Shown one piece after another: positions 25,097 through 32,492 of a stretch of DNA of 35,230 nt. Both the position numbers and the translations under genes were made by a program. This stretch comes from Actinomycetes bacterium (GTDB lineage: Bacteria; Actinomycetota; Actinomycetes; Streptosporangiales; Streptosporangiaceae). Location: the NCBI GenBank assembly GCA_021792855.1, contig JAJYTW010000022.1, positions 1-35,230 on the forward strand, read 5' to 3'. Every line of letters begins with the position of its first letter. Position 1 is the first letter of the stretch. A model generated the notes under the pieces. The model saw nothing but the letters and a program-made list of their open reading frames with translations, did not search any database and was not told the origin of the DNA.

Positions 25097-25909
25097 TCAG
25101 CCGGCCTCGGCCACGCTGCCTGGCTCGGCGATGCGGTCGCGCAGGTAGCCGAGCGCGTGCCCGAGCAGCCGTGACACATGCATCTGGGAGATGCCGAGCT
25201 GCGCGCCGATCTGGGATTGCGTCATGTTGCCGTAGAAGCGCATCAGCACCAGCCGCTGCTCGCGTTCCGGCAGTTCGCCGAGGTGCTCCCAGACCGCGGA
25301 CATCGCTACCGACGTCTCGACTTGCTCGTCCGAATCGCCGATGACCTCGGCGAGCACGCTGGCGTCGGCGCCGTCGGACAGTGGCGCGCTGAGCGACGCG
25401 GCCTGGAACGCCTGGTCCGCGCGCTGCGCGTCCAGCAGTTCGGCGAGGCTCACGCCGAGATGGTCGGCGAGGTCGGCCGGGGTGACCGTCCGCTGTAGCT
25501 GCTGGGTCAGCTCGCCGTGTGACTTGCGGATCCGCAGCCGCAACTCCTGCGTGGCCCGGCGGACGTGGATCTGCCAGCGCCGGTCCCGGAAGTACCGCTT
25601 GATCTCGCCGCTGACGCACGGCTGCGCATACGCGGCCAGGCTCTCGCCGATCTCCGGATCGAAGTTGTTGATCGCCTTGAGCAGGCCGACGTAGCCGACC
25701 TGCATCAGCTCCTCCTGCGGTTCCGGGCTCTCCCGGTACCGCAGCGCGCAGGACCGCACCAGCGACGCGTATCGGTCGACCAGCACGGCACACGCCTCCT
25801 CGCGGACGGCGGTGCCGATCGGCTGGGACTGGACGAGCGCGACCAGATCGCGGTCCCCGGCCTCGGCGAGCGCGGGCTCGGGGGCGGTTTGGGTCATCAC
25901 GGGGGTCAC
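25097..25909 (-). CDS. SigB/SigF/SigG-family RNA polymerase sigma factor
   Basis: 270 aa. Region 2 is LVDRYASLVRSCALRYRESP through EELMQVGYVGLLKAINNFDP, then SLAAYAQPCVSGEIKRYFRD and RRWQIHVRR. Region 3 (VTPADLADHLGVSLAELLDA) follows, and region 4 is LPEREQRLVLMRFYGNMTQS then QIGAQLGISQMHVSRLLGHA. The RYFRDRRWQIHVRR stretch is typical of the stress-response SigB/SigF group. It should be held by an anti-sigma kinase and released by partner switching. The start is uncertain: the GTG at 25909 has AAGGCAGG at 7-nt spacing, while an ATG at 25954 is in frame but has no clear ribosome site. A promoter of the sigma factor's own class lies upstream, suggesting autoregulation. Confidence 0.92.
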   Translation of the reverse strand: MTPVMTQTAPEPALAEAGDRDLVALVQSQPIGTAVREEACAVLVDRYASLVRSCALRYRESPEPQEELMQVGYVGLLKAINNFDPEIGESLAAYAQPCVSGEIKRYFRDRRWQIHVRRATQELRLRIRKSHGELTQQLQRTVTPADLADHLGVSLAELLDAQRADQAFQAASLSAPLSDGADASVLAEVIGDSDEQVETSVAMSAVWEHLGELPEREQRLVLMRFYGNMTQSQIGAQLGISQMHVSRLLGHALGYLRDRIAEPGSVAEAG

Positions 25910-25997
25910 TGCGGTGCCTGCCTTCGTCGTTTCGGGTGGTCTGCCCGGCGTCATCCGGTTTCAGCGTCCGGAACGCCCGGACCGGGCCCTGACTGAC

Positions 25998-26021
25998 ATG
26001 CCCGCTGACAGCGGCCTAAAC
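25998..26021 (-). promoter_or_regulatory. SigB/SigF-type promoter GTTT-N14-GGGCAT
   Basis: GTTT (26018-26021) and GGGCAT (25998-26003), read on the minus strand with 14 nt between, match the SigB/SigF-class pattern GTTT...GGGTAT. It lies about 44 bp before 25954 and 90 bp before 25909, so the sigma gene is probably autoregulated. Confidence 0.6.
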
Positions 26022-26045
26022 ATCGGCTGCCCGCCGTCCGCCCCG

Positions 26046-27110
26046 CTAGAGCCAGTCCTTGGCCCGGAAAACGACGTACAGCGTGCTGGCGGTGATCACC
26101 ATGATCGCGGCAGCGGTCAGCAGGCCCCAGCCGCGGCCGAAGCCGGGATACGGAACGTTCATGCCGTAGAAGCCGGTGATGAACGTCGGCACCGCGATGA
26201 TCGCCGCCCAGCTAGTCACCTTCTTGGAGATGACGTTCATCCGGTTGCCCTGGATCGTGAGGTTCGTCTCCAGGATCGTGGTCACCAGGTCGCGCAGGCT
26301 TTCGGTCCACTCGGTGGCCCGCAGCACGTGGTCGTAGACGTCCTGGTAGTAGGGGGCCAGCGGCTCGGTGACGATGTGCAGGTCGCGGCGCAGCACGGTG
26401 TTGACCACCTCGCGCATCGGGAGCACGACGCGGCGCAGCAGGACCAGGCTCTTGCGCAGCTCGAAGCTGCGACGCTGGACGGCGTTCTGCTCCCTGGCCG
26501 TGTTCGAGAAGAGCAGGTCCTCCAGGTCCTCGATCGCGTCATCCAGGGACTGCACAGCGGTGAAGTACGCGTCCACGACGTGGTCGAGCAGGCCGTACAG
26601 CAGGAAGCCGACCCCCTGGCCGGCCAGGTCCGGGCTGCCGTCCCAGTAGCCGAGCACGCTGCCGATATCCAGCCCGGCGTCCTTGCGGACGGTGATCAGC
26701 GCCCGCGAGGTGATGAACGCGGCAAGCTCGCTGGTCGCGAGCTCTCCGCTGGCCTCGTCGAGGTGGACGGCGTACGCGGCCAGGAACAGATGGCTGGCGT
26801 ACCGGTCGAGCTTGGTCCGCTGCCCCTCGTGCAGCGCGTCCTCGATGGCCAGCGGGTGCAGGCCGAACTCCTCACTCAGGACGGCCAGGTCGGCCCGGTC
26901 CGGCCCCTGCAGGTCCAGCCAGACGATGGTGTCGTCCTCGCCTAGGTGGTCGCTGATCTCGGCGACCGGAAATCCCTGCGCGACCAGGCTGCCGCCCCGG
27001 TACAACCGGGTGCGCGCCGGGCACTGTGTTGGCGTGGACGTGCACAGGGCCGCGGCCGCGGCGGCCGCGGGGTCGTCGCCGGGCAGGCTGACCCGGCTGG
27101 CGGAGCTGAT
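26046..27110 (-). CDS. CorA-type magnesium/divalent metal channel
   Basis: 354 aa from the position used. The cytoplasmic domain opens RTRLYRGGSLVAQGFPVAEI and includes SEEFGLHPLAIEDALHEGQR, then SFELRKSLVLLRRVVLPMRE and TILETNLTIQGNRMNVISKK. Two C-terminal membrane helices flank the selectivity motif YGMNVP, and the protein ends FRAKDWL. It should form a pentameric Mg2+ (or Co2+/Ni2+) channel. The start is problematic: there is no ATG or GTG in frame near the expected N-terminus. A strong GAGGAGGG lies 6 nt before an ATC at 27110; a TTG at 27005 lacks a ribosome site and would begin at LYRGG. A TATCCT -10-like box lies at 27171-27176. It is divergent from the LigD-like gene. Confidence 0.9.
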   Translation of the reverse strand: MSSASRVSLPGDDPAAAAAAALCTSTPTQCPARTRLYRGGSLVAQGFPVAEISDHLGEDDTIVWLDLQGPDRADLAVLSEEFGLHPLAIEDALHEGQRTKLDRYASHLFLAAYAVHLDEASGELATSELAAFITSRALITVRKDAGLDIGSVLGYWDGSPDLAGQGVGFLLYGLLDHVVDAYFTAVQSLDDAIEDLEDLLFSNTAREQNAVQRRSFELRKSLVLLRRVVLPMREVVNTVLRRDLHIVTEPLAPYYQDVYDHVLRATEWTESLRDLVTTILETNLTIQGNRMNVISKKVTSWAAIIAVPTFITGFYGMNVPYPGFGRGWGLLTAAAIMVITASTLYVVFRAKDWL

Positions 27111-27185
27111 AGCCGATCCCTCCTCGGTTGTCGCGGCGTGGCACGCGGTCCCGAAGCCCGAGGATAGCCGCGGCCGGAGTGACCG

Positions 27186-28127
27186 GTGACGGCAAGCGCG
27201 GAGGATCTGGACCGGCTGGGGGAGGGCGGACGGCTTACGGTCTTCGGCCGCACGCTGGCGCTCTCCCATCTGGACAAGCCGCTGTTCCCTGGCCGGGGCG
27301 GTGCGCCGCCGGTGACGAAGCGGGAGCTGATCGGCTACGCGATCCGGATCGCGCCCGTGCTTCTGCCGTACCTGGCCGGGCGTCCGCTGAACATGTACCG
27401 CTGCCCGGACGGGGCCGGCCGGCCGGGTTTCTGGCACCGGCACCTGCCCGGGCATGCGCCCGGGTGGATCCCGCGCTGGCCGCCGGCTAGCCCGGGAGCC
27501 GGCCCGGGCCAGAGCTATCTCGTCGTCGACGAGCCTGCCGCGCTGGTCTGGGCGGCTAATTTCGGCGCCCTGGAGTGGCACGCCTGGACGTCGCCCGCCA
27601 GCGATCCGGACAGCCCGAGCTATGCCCTGATCGACATCGACCCGGGCACCGCGACCTCGTGGGCGGACGTGCTCGTGCTGGCCAGGCTGCACCGGGACGC
27701 CCTGGCGCACCTCGGGGTGCGCGGCCAGCCGAAGGTCACCGGCCGGCGGGGAGTCCAGATCTGGATCCCGGTCGCCGCGGGCACGACCTTCGAGCAGACC
27801 AGATCCTGGGTCGAGGGCCTGTCCAGGGCCGTGGGCTCGGTCGTGCCCGGCCTGGTCAGCTGGACCTGGGAGGTGGCCGGCCGGCGCGGGCTGGCCAGGC
27901 TGGACTACACCCAGAACGCGGCGGCGAAGACGCTGGTCGCGCCGTACAGCCCGCGGGCCGCCGCCGGCGCCCCGGTGTCGGCGCCGATCCGCTGGGACGA
28001 GCTTGACGATCCGGAGCTGCGGCCGGACGGATTCACCATCCGGGACATGCCCGGCCGCCTGGCCCGGGCCGGTGACCTGTTCGAACCGGTGCTGGCGGGC
28101 GGGCAGCGGCTGCCGTCGCTGCGCTAA
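27186..28127 (+). CDS. Stand-alone LigD-type primase-polymerase domain (archaeo-eukaryotic primase fold)
   Basis: 313 aa, the size of the polymerase domain of LigD without ligase or nuclease parts. RPLNMYRCPDG and WHAWTSP match the family. YALIDIDPG carries catalytic Asp150 and Asp152, and GLARLDYTQNAAAKTLVAPY carries the third Asp240. KVTGRRGVQIWIPV stands where LigD has SGxxGLH, so the nucleotide-contacting His is Gln191; a distinct actinobacterial subgroup appears to share this. It likely makes short fills or ribonucleotide additions in DNA break repair, but no ku or ligase gene is in the window. The GTG at 27186 follows GGAGTG at suitable spacing. It is divergent from corA. Confidence 0.87.
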   Translation: MTASAEDLDRLGEGGRLTVFGRTLALSHLDKPLFPGRGGAPPVTKRELIGYAIRIAPVLLPYLAGRPLNMYRCPDGAGRPGFWHRHLPGHAPGWIPRWPPASPGAGPGQSYLVVDEPAALVWAANFGALEWHAWTSPASDPDSPSYALIDIDPGTATSWADVLVLARLHRDALAHLGVRGQPKVTGRRGVQIWIPVAAGTTFEQTRSWVEGLSRAVGSVVPGLVSWTWEVAGRRGLARLDYTQNAAAKTLVAPYSPRAAAGAPVSAPIRWDELDDPELRPDGFTIRDMPGRLARAGDLFEPVLAGGQRLPSLR

Positions 28128-28134
28128 CGTCGCG

Positions 28135-28166
28135 TGGCCGCCCCGCGCCACGGCGCGGGACGGCCA
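28135..28166. terminator. Bidirectional terminator hairpin
   Basis: A 14-bp stem (28135-28148 with 28153-28166, one mismatch) and 4-nt loop lie 8 nt past the LigD-like stop and 12 nt past the SHOCT-protein stop. It serves both convergent genes. Confidence 0.75.
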
Positions 28167-28177
28167 CCCGCCAGGCG

Positions 28178-28483
28178 CTAACCGCCAAGCAGCTTCGCCT
28201 TGGCTGAGGCGAACTCCTGATCGGTTAGCACGCCCTGCTTGTGCAGGTCAGCGAGCTTGCTGAGCTGATCGGTGACCGACTGCCCGCCGGCCTCGGCCGG
28301 CTGAGAACCCGCCCGTTGCTGTTGCTGTTGTTGCTGTTGCTGTTCCAGGTCGCTGATCCGGGCGTCCTGGCCGGACTCCTGCTGGGCCTGCTCCGCGGAG
28401 CGCCGGGCGCTCCGCTTGCCGACGGCGTAGGCGCCGCCGCCCACCACGGCCGCTCGCAGCAGCGGCCTGCGTCTGACGAACAT
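28178..28483 (-). CDS. SHOCT-domain small protein with poly-Gln tract
   Basis: 101 aa. The basic N-terminus MFVRRRPLLRAAVVGGGAYAVG may be a weak membrane anchor. A Gln-rich linker holds nine Gln in a row (48-56). The C-terminal SHOCT domain (about 69-101) reads DQLSKLADLHKQGVLTDQEF, then ASAKAKLLGG. SHOCT is a short C-terminal domain common in bacterial membrane or stress proteins, thought to help oligomerisation. AGGAGGGA lies just upstream of the ATG. It follows the carboxymuconolactone-decarboxylase-like gene by 49 bp on the same strand, so the two probably share an mRNA. Its role is unknown. Confidence 0.85.
   Translation of the reverse strand: MFVRRRPLLRAAVVGGGAYAVGKRSARRSAEQAQQESGQDARISDLEQQQQQQQQQRAGSQPAEAGGQSVTDQLSKLADLHKQGVLTDQEFASAKAKLLGG
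28316..28342 (-). repeat. Nine-codon CAG/CAA (Gln) trinucleotide repeat
   Basis: 27 bp of mixed CAA and CAG codons in the SHOCT gene. Codon mixing limits slippage, but the tract may still vary in length. Confidence 0.85.
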
Positions 28484-28532
28484 GACTGTCCCTCCTGCCG
28501 TTCCGGCCCCCGCCGGCCGGACCTCGGCCTGC

Positions 28533-28898
28533 TCAGACCTCCGCCTGCTCGGGTAGCGACAGCCCGAGCGCGATCATGATCTCCGGAGCGGCCGAGATCG
28601 CGCGGGGCCCGCCGACCTGCGGCGCGATCGCGCGCACGACGCCGAGGATCTCCTTCGGCGTGGCGCCGGCGTCGACCGCGTTGGACACCTGCCACAGGTA
28701 GGACGCGGGCGGTGAGTCGAGCGCGATCAGCGCGGCGATCTTGACCAGCGCGAAGGTGCGCGCGTCCAGACCGGTGCTCGCCCTGGCTTCCTCGCGTATC
28801 TCCAGCGCCCCGCCCAGGACGTCCAGGTCGCCCATGGCCAGATCGGTGAGGGCCTGACTGGTTATCTCGTCGACTTCTATCTTGACCGGCGTGCTCAT
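28533..28898 (-). CDS. Carboxymuconolactone decarboxylase-like (CMD/AhpD-fold) protein lacking Cys
   Basis: 121 aa. DLAMGDLDVLGGALEIREEA, LDARTFALVKIAALIALDSP, YLWQVSNAVDAGATPKEILG and VVRAIAPQVGGPRAISAAPE give the all-helical CMD fold. AhpD-like members use a CxxC redox pair; this protein has no cysteine at all, so it is not a peroxidase. It may act like the non-redox decarboxylase branch or just bind a ligand. A good GGAGGGA ribosome site precedes the ATG at 28898. The gene lies downstream of the arylsulfatase, separated by a hairpin, and upstream of the SHOCT gene. Confidence 0.82.
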   Translation of the reverse strand: MSTPVKIEVDEITSQALTDLAMGDLDVLGGALEIREEARASTGLDARTFALVKIAALIALDSPPASYLWQVSNAVDAGATPKEILGVVRAIAPQVGGPRAISAAPEIMIALGLSLPEQAEV

Positions 28899-28924
28899 GA
28901 CAGATCCCTCCAGGCTTGGGCGAC

Positions 28925-28945
28925 GGGCCGCCCAGGCGGCGGCCC
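28925..28945 (-). terminator. Hairpin between arylsulfatase and CMD-like genes
   Basis: GGGCCGCC (28925-28932) and GGCGGCCC (28938-28945) form a perfect 8-bp stem with a 5-nt loop, about 74 nt past the sulfatase stop. It is a terminator or a structured leader of the CMD-like gene. Confidence 0.5.
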
Positions 28946-29018
28946 GCTGTCACTCCAACGCTGCCGCTGCCCGGCCGCCCGCGCACCACCCCCGGCGGGT
29001 GATCGGCCAGGGACCGCC

Positions 29019-31313
29019 CTACTGCTGCGCCAGGATCGCCTCGATCTCGGCCAGCGGATCCCTGACCACCGGGCCGCGGGTCTCGACCAGGGCGAGCAGG
29101 ATCGTGCCGCCGAACGGGAACGGCGCCGTGTAACCGGCCCCGACCGCGGGGCCCCATTCATAACCGCAGGTCAGCCCCACGCCGAGGCCGTTAAAGCCGG
29201 AAGGGGTGAACCGGGGGATCTCGCCCTGGCCGACCTCGCTCCCGTCATAGGTCAGCACGCCGGTGCCGCCGAGGCCGGCGTCCTTGGTGAACACGTACTC
29301 GATGTGGTGCTCGCCCGGCGTGACCGGCCGGTCCGCCCGCACCACATGCCGTTCCTTGCCGTACAGGTTGTGCACGTACCGGATCCGGCCATCCAGGATG
29401 TGCAGCGACCAGCCGCCGAGCGCCGACCCAAGGGCGAGCAGCACGCCGTCGGTCCGGGCCGGATCATCGATACGGATGTCGGCGATCAGCGCGTGCGAGC
29501 GGTTGCGCACGTTGACCGCGACCGATTCGGGAACCGGCGCGCCGCCCGGGAAGTAGCGGAAGCTGTCCCGCGGCGCGCGGCGATCCGGCTTGGGATGAAC
29601 GAGCGCCCACAGCACCCGGTTGTCCAGGGGCAGCACCTGGTTCGCGCGCGCCTGGTCCCACCACAGCCCGATCATCTCCCTGAGCAGGTCCGGGTGCTCG
29701 GTGGCGAGATCGCGGGACTCGGAGAAGTCCTCGGCGACGTGGTAAAGCTCCCAGACGTCGTCGTCGAAGGAGTCGTTCGGGTTCTGGTCGTCATACAGCG
29801 GGCCGACCGGGTGGAACGTCACCGCCTTCCAGCCGCGATGGTAGATCGCCCGGGAGCCGAACATCTCGAAGTACTGCGTCTCGTGGCGCTCCGCCGCCGA
29901 CTCCCCGCCCGCGCCGAGCAGGTAGCCGAAGCTCACCCCGTCCAGCGCCGTCTGCGGCACGCCGTCGATCACCTCCGGCGCCGCGGCCCCGGCCAGTTCG
30001 AGCAGCGTCGGCACTACGTCGATGGCGTGCGTGAACTGATGCCGGATCGCGCCGGCCGCCAGGTCGCCGCGCGGCCAGGACACGATGCACGGGTCGGCCA
30101 CGCCGCCCTCGTGCACCTCGCGCTTCCACCGGCGCAGCGGCGTGTTGCCGGCCATCGTCCAGCCCCACGGATAGTTGTTGTGGGTGAGCGGCCCGCCGAT
30201 CTCGTCGATCCGCCGCAGCATCTCGCCGTCGCCGGCCGGGTCCAGGTTGACCATCCGGACGTCGTTGATCGAGCCCTCGGCGCCGCCCTCGGCGCTGGCG
30301 CCATTGTCGGAGACCACCACGACGATCGTGTCCTCCCGCTCGCCGAGATCGTCGATGAAGGCGAGCACCCGGCCGATCTGCTCGTCGGCGTGGGACAGGA
30401 AGCCGGCGAAGCTCTCCATGAACCTGGCGGCCACCCGCCTGCCGTCGTCGGTCAGCGAGTCCCAGGCCGGCACCCACGGCGGCCGCGGGGACAGCGCGGT
30501 CCCGGCCGGCACCAGGCCGGCCGCGACCTGCCGGGCGAACGTGCGCTCGCGCCAGGCGTCCCAGCCCAGGTCGAACCGGCCGCGGTAGTGCTCGCGCCAG
30601 CGGGGCGGCGGCTGGTGCGGGGAATGGCAGGCGCCGGTCGCGAAGTACAGGAAGAACGGCCGGCCGGCGTCGACGGCGCGCAGGTCACCGAGGTGCTCGA
30701 TGGCCCGGTCGGCCAGATCCTGGGTCAGGTGGTAGCCGTCGTCGGCCGACGCGGGCGGCCGGACCGCGTGGTTGTCGTGGAACAGGGCCGGGGAGAACTG
30801 GTGCGTCTCGCCGCCGTGGAAGCCGTACCAGCGGTCGAAGCCCCTGGCCAGCGGCCAGGTCGCCCGGGACGCCGCCATGTTGGTCTCGTCCTCCGGCGAC
30901 AGGTGCCACTTGCCGATCGCGTAAGTGGCATAGCCTGCCGCCCGGAGCATCTCCGACAGGTAGCCGTTCTCGCGCGGCGGCCTGCCCCAGTAACCGGGAA
31001 ACCCGATGGCCAGGTCCGCCACCCGGCCCATCCCGCTGCGATGGTGGTTCCGGCCGGTCAGCAGGCAGGCGCGGGTCGGCGAGCAGAGCGCGGTGGTGTG
31101 GAAGTTGGCCAGCCGGACGCCGCCGGCCGCCAGACCGTCGAGCACCGGTGTCTCGATGTCGGAGCCGTAACAGCCAAGCTGGGCGTAGCCGACGTCGTCG
31201 AGCACCACGAGAACCACGTTGGGCGCGCCCGCGGGTGCGGTCGGCTCCGGTGGCCACCACGGCTGCGAATCCCGCCAGTCCCGGGCGATCCTGCCGCCGA
31301 ACACCTCGCTCAC
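29019..31313 (-). CDS. Arylsulfatase (type I, formylglycine-dependent)
   Basis: A 764-aa sulfatase. PNVVLVVLDDVGYAQLGCYG supplies the first metal-binding Asp pair. Cys77 in LCSPTRACLLTGRNHH is the CxPxR site that is converted to formylglycine, and GYATYAIGKWHLS is the second signature. VVSDNGASAEGG gives the Asp-Asn metal ligands and WKREVHEGG the Lys. The C-terminal 180 residues form a beta-rich extension (VNVRNRSHALIADIRI..., GEHHIEYVFTKDAGLGG) seen in large bacterial arylsulfatases. It hydrolyses sulfate esters; the substrate is unknown. No signal peptide is seen, so it looks cytoplasmic. No formylglycine-generating enzyme lies in the window. The GTG start has AAGGGA at good spacing. Confidence 0.95.
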   Translation of the reverse strand: MSEVFGGRIARDWRDSQPWWPPEPTAPAGAPNVVLVVLDDVGYAQLGCYGSDIETPVLDGLAAGGVRLANFHTTALCSPTRACLLTGRNHHRSGMGRVADLAIGFPGYWGRPPRENGYLSEMLRAAGYATYAIGKWHLSPEDETNMAASRATWPLARGFDRWYGFHGGETHQFSPALFHDNHAVRPPASADDGYHLTQDLADRAIEHLGDLRAVDAGRPFFLYFATGACHSPHQPPPRWREHYRGRFDLGWDAWRERTFARQVAAGLVPAGTALSPRPPWVPAWDSLTDDGRRVAARFMESFAGFLSHADEQIGRVLAFIDDLGEREDTIVVVVSDNGASAEGGAEGSINDVRMVNLDPAGDGEMLRRIDEIGGPLTHNNYPWGWTMAGNTPLRRWKREVHEGGVADPCIVSWPRGDLAAGAIRHQFTHAIDVVPTLLELAGAAAPEVIDGVPQTALDGVSFGYLLGAGGESAAERHETQYFEMFGSRAIYHRGWKAVTFHPVGPLYDDQNPNDSFDDDVWELYHVAEDFSESRDLATEHPDLLREMIGLWWDQARANQVLPLDNRVLWALVHPKPDRRAPRDSFRYFPGGAPVPESVAVNVRNRSHALIADIRIDDPARTDGVLLALGSALGGWSLHILDGRIRYVHNLYGKERHVVRADRPVTPGEHHIEYVFTKDAGLGGTGVLTYDGSEVGQGEIPRFTPSGFNGLGVGLTCGYEWGPAVGAGYTAPFPFGGTILLALVETRGPVVRDPLAEIEAILAQQ

Positions 31314-31374
31314 CCGCGCTCCCTTCGGTCTCGCCCGCGCCGCCTGCCGGGGCGGGGAGCGGGTGCCACCTGAG

Positions 31375-31380
31375 TAGTTT
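31375..31380 (+). promoter_or_regulatory. -10 box TAGTTT, probable leaderless promoter
   Basis: TAGTTT ends 6 nt before the GTG of the YbhN-like gene, with no Shine-Dalgarno sequence in between. Confidence 0.4.
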
Positions 31381-31386
31381 GGACCC

Positions 31387-32421
31387 GTGGCGGATCAGGT
31401 CGCGGCACCAGGGGCGCGTCCGGGGTGGCGGGATGGCGTTCGGTACCTGGTCGGCGCGGGCATCGGGGTCCTGGTCCTGGTGCTGCTGTTCGGCCGGCGC
31501 GGCGAGCTCGCATCGGCCTGGCGGGAACTCGGCCGGGCCCGTCCGGCCTGGGTGCTGGCCGCGATCCTCGCCGAGGCCGCCTCGCTCACCCTGTACGCGC
31601 TACTGCAGCGCCGGGTGCTGCGCCTGGCGGACGCGGCCATGCCGATGCCCGCGCTGCTCGCGGTGACCCTGGCCAACGACGCGATCGCGAACACGATGCC
31701 GGGCGAGCCAGCCGTCTCCAGCGCCTACCGGTACCGGTACTACCGGCGCTACGGGGCCACCGGGGCGAGCGCCGGCTGGACGATCTTCACCATCCTGATC
31801 GCGCAGGCGATCGGGATGTCGCTGGTCCTGCTGATCGGCGTGCTGGTCGCGCTCGCGGCCAGCGCGAGCGCGCAGGCCGCCGGGGCCGCGCTGGCCGGAC
31901 TGGTGATCGTGGTCGGGGCCGGCGCGGTGCTGGTCCGCCGGGACCTGGTGCTGGCGCTCGCCGCGGCGAGCGTGCGCGGGGTCCGGCGGATCACCGGCCA
32001 TCCCCGCGGCCGGGCCGGCGCCCGGATCGAGTCGACGCTCGCGCGGATGGGCGAGATCCCGCTCAGCCGGGCCGCGACCGCCGGCGTGGTCGCCCTGGCC
32101 ACCGGCGTGTGGCTGGCCGACTTCTGCTGCCTGCTCTGCTCGTTCGGCGCGGTCCGCGCGCCGGTGCCGTGGGCCGGCGTGCTGCTCGCCTACGGAGTGG
32201 CGCAGGTAGCCGGCTCGCTGCCGATCGTGCCCGGCGGGATCGGGATCATCGACGGCAGCCTCGCCGTCATCCTCGCCGCCTACGGCGCGGGCCGGGTGCC
32301 CGCCCTTTCGGCGACGCTGGCCTACCGGATCGTCAGCTTCTGGCTGGCTATCGCGCTCGGCTGGTGCACGGTGGCCGTGCTCGCCGCGATCACCCGCCGA
32401 CGCCGCCGGATGGGCCTTTGA
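31387..32421 (+). CDS. YbhN/LPG-synthase-TM family integral membrane protein (flippase-like)
   Basis: 344 aa with about eight hydrophobic segments. They include YLVGAGIGVLVLVLLFG, PAWVLAAILAEAASLTLYAL, AGWTIFTILIAQAIGMSLVL and AALAGLVIVVGAGAVLV. The family's hallmarks are present: NTMPGEPAVSSAYRYRYYRR in the first half, and VAQVAGSLPIVPGGIGIIDG with the conserved P-x-PGGIG near the C-terminus. The C-terminal TM domain of lysyl-phosphatidylglycerol synthases, which flips lipids, belongs to the same superfamily, but the catalytic GNAT part is absent here. Lipid or lipid-linked substrate flipping is inferred. It is divergent from the arylsulfatase gene, 73 bp apart, and same-strand with the ATPase downstream. 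Confidence 0.88.
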   Translation: MADQVAAPGARPGWRDGVRYLVGAGIGVLVLVLLFGRRGELASAWRELGRARPAWVLAAILAEAASLTLYALLQRRVLRLADAAMPMPALLAVTLANDAIANTMPGEPAVSSAYRYRYYRRYGATGASAGWTIFTILIAQAIGMSLVLLIGVLVALAASASAQAAGAALAGLVIVVGAGAVLVRRDLVLALAAASVRGVRRITGHPRGRAGARIESTLARMGEIPLSRAATAGVVALATGVWLADFCCLLCSFGAVRAPVPWAGVLLAYGVAQVAGSLPIVPGGIGIIDGSLAVILAAYGAGRVPALSATLAYRIVSFWLAIALGWCTVAVLAAITRRRRRMGL

Positions 32422-32492
32422 TCGGGTAATTCGGCCCTGCCGGAGCCGGTCGACCCGCCCTAGCGTGGGAACGGCTCTTACCGGGGGTGTTC

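Noticed and set aside
29304-31373. Long plus-strand open frame opposite the arylsulfatase
   Set aside because: The opposite strand has all sulfatase catalytic motifs in order; this frame is their complement and has no fold signature.
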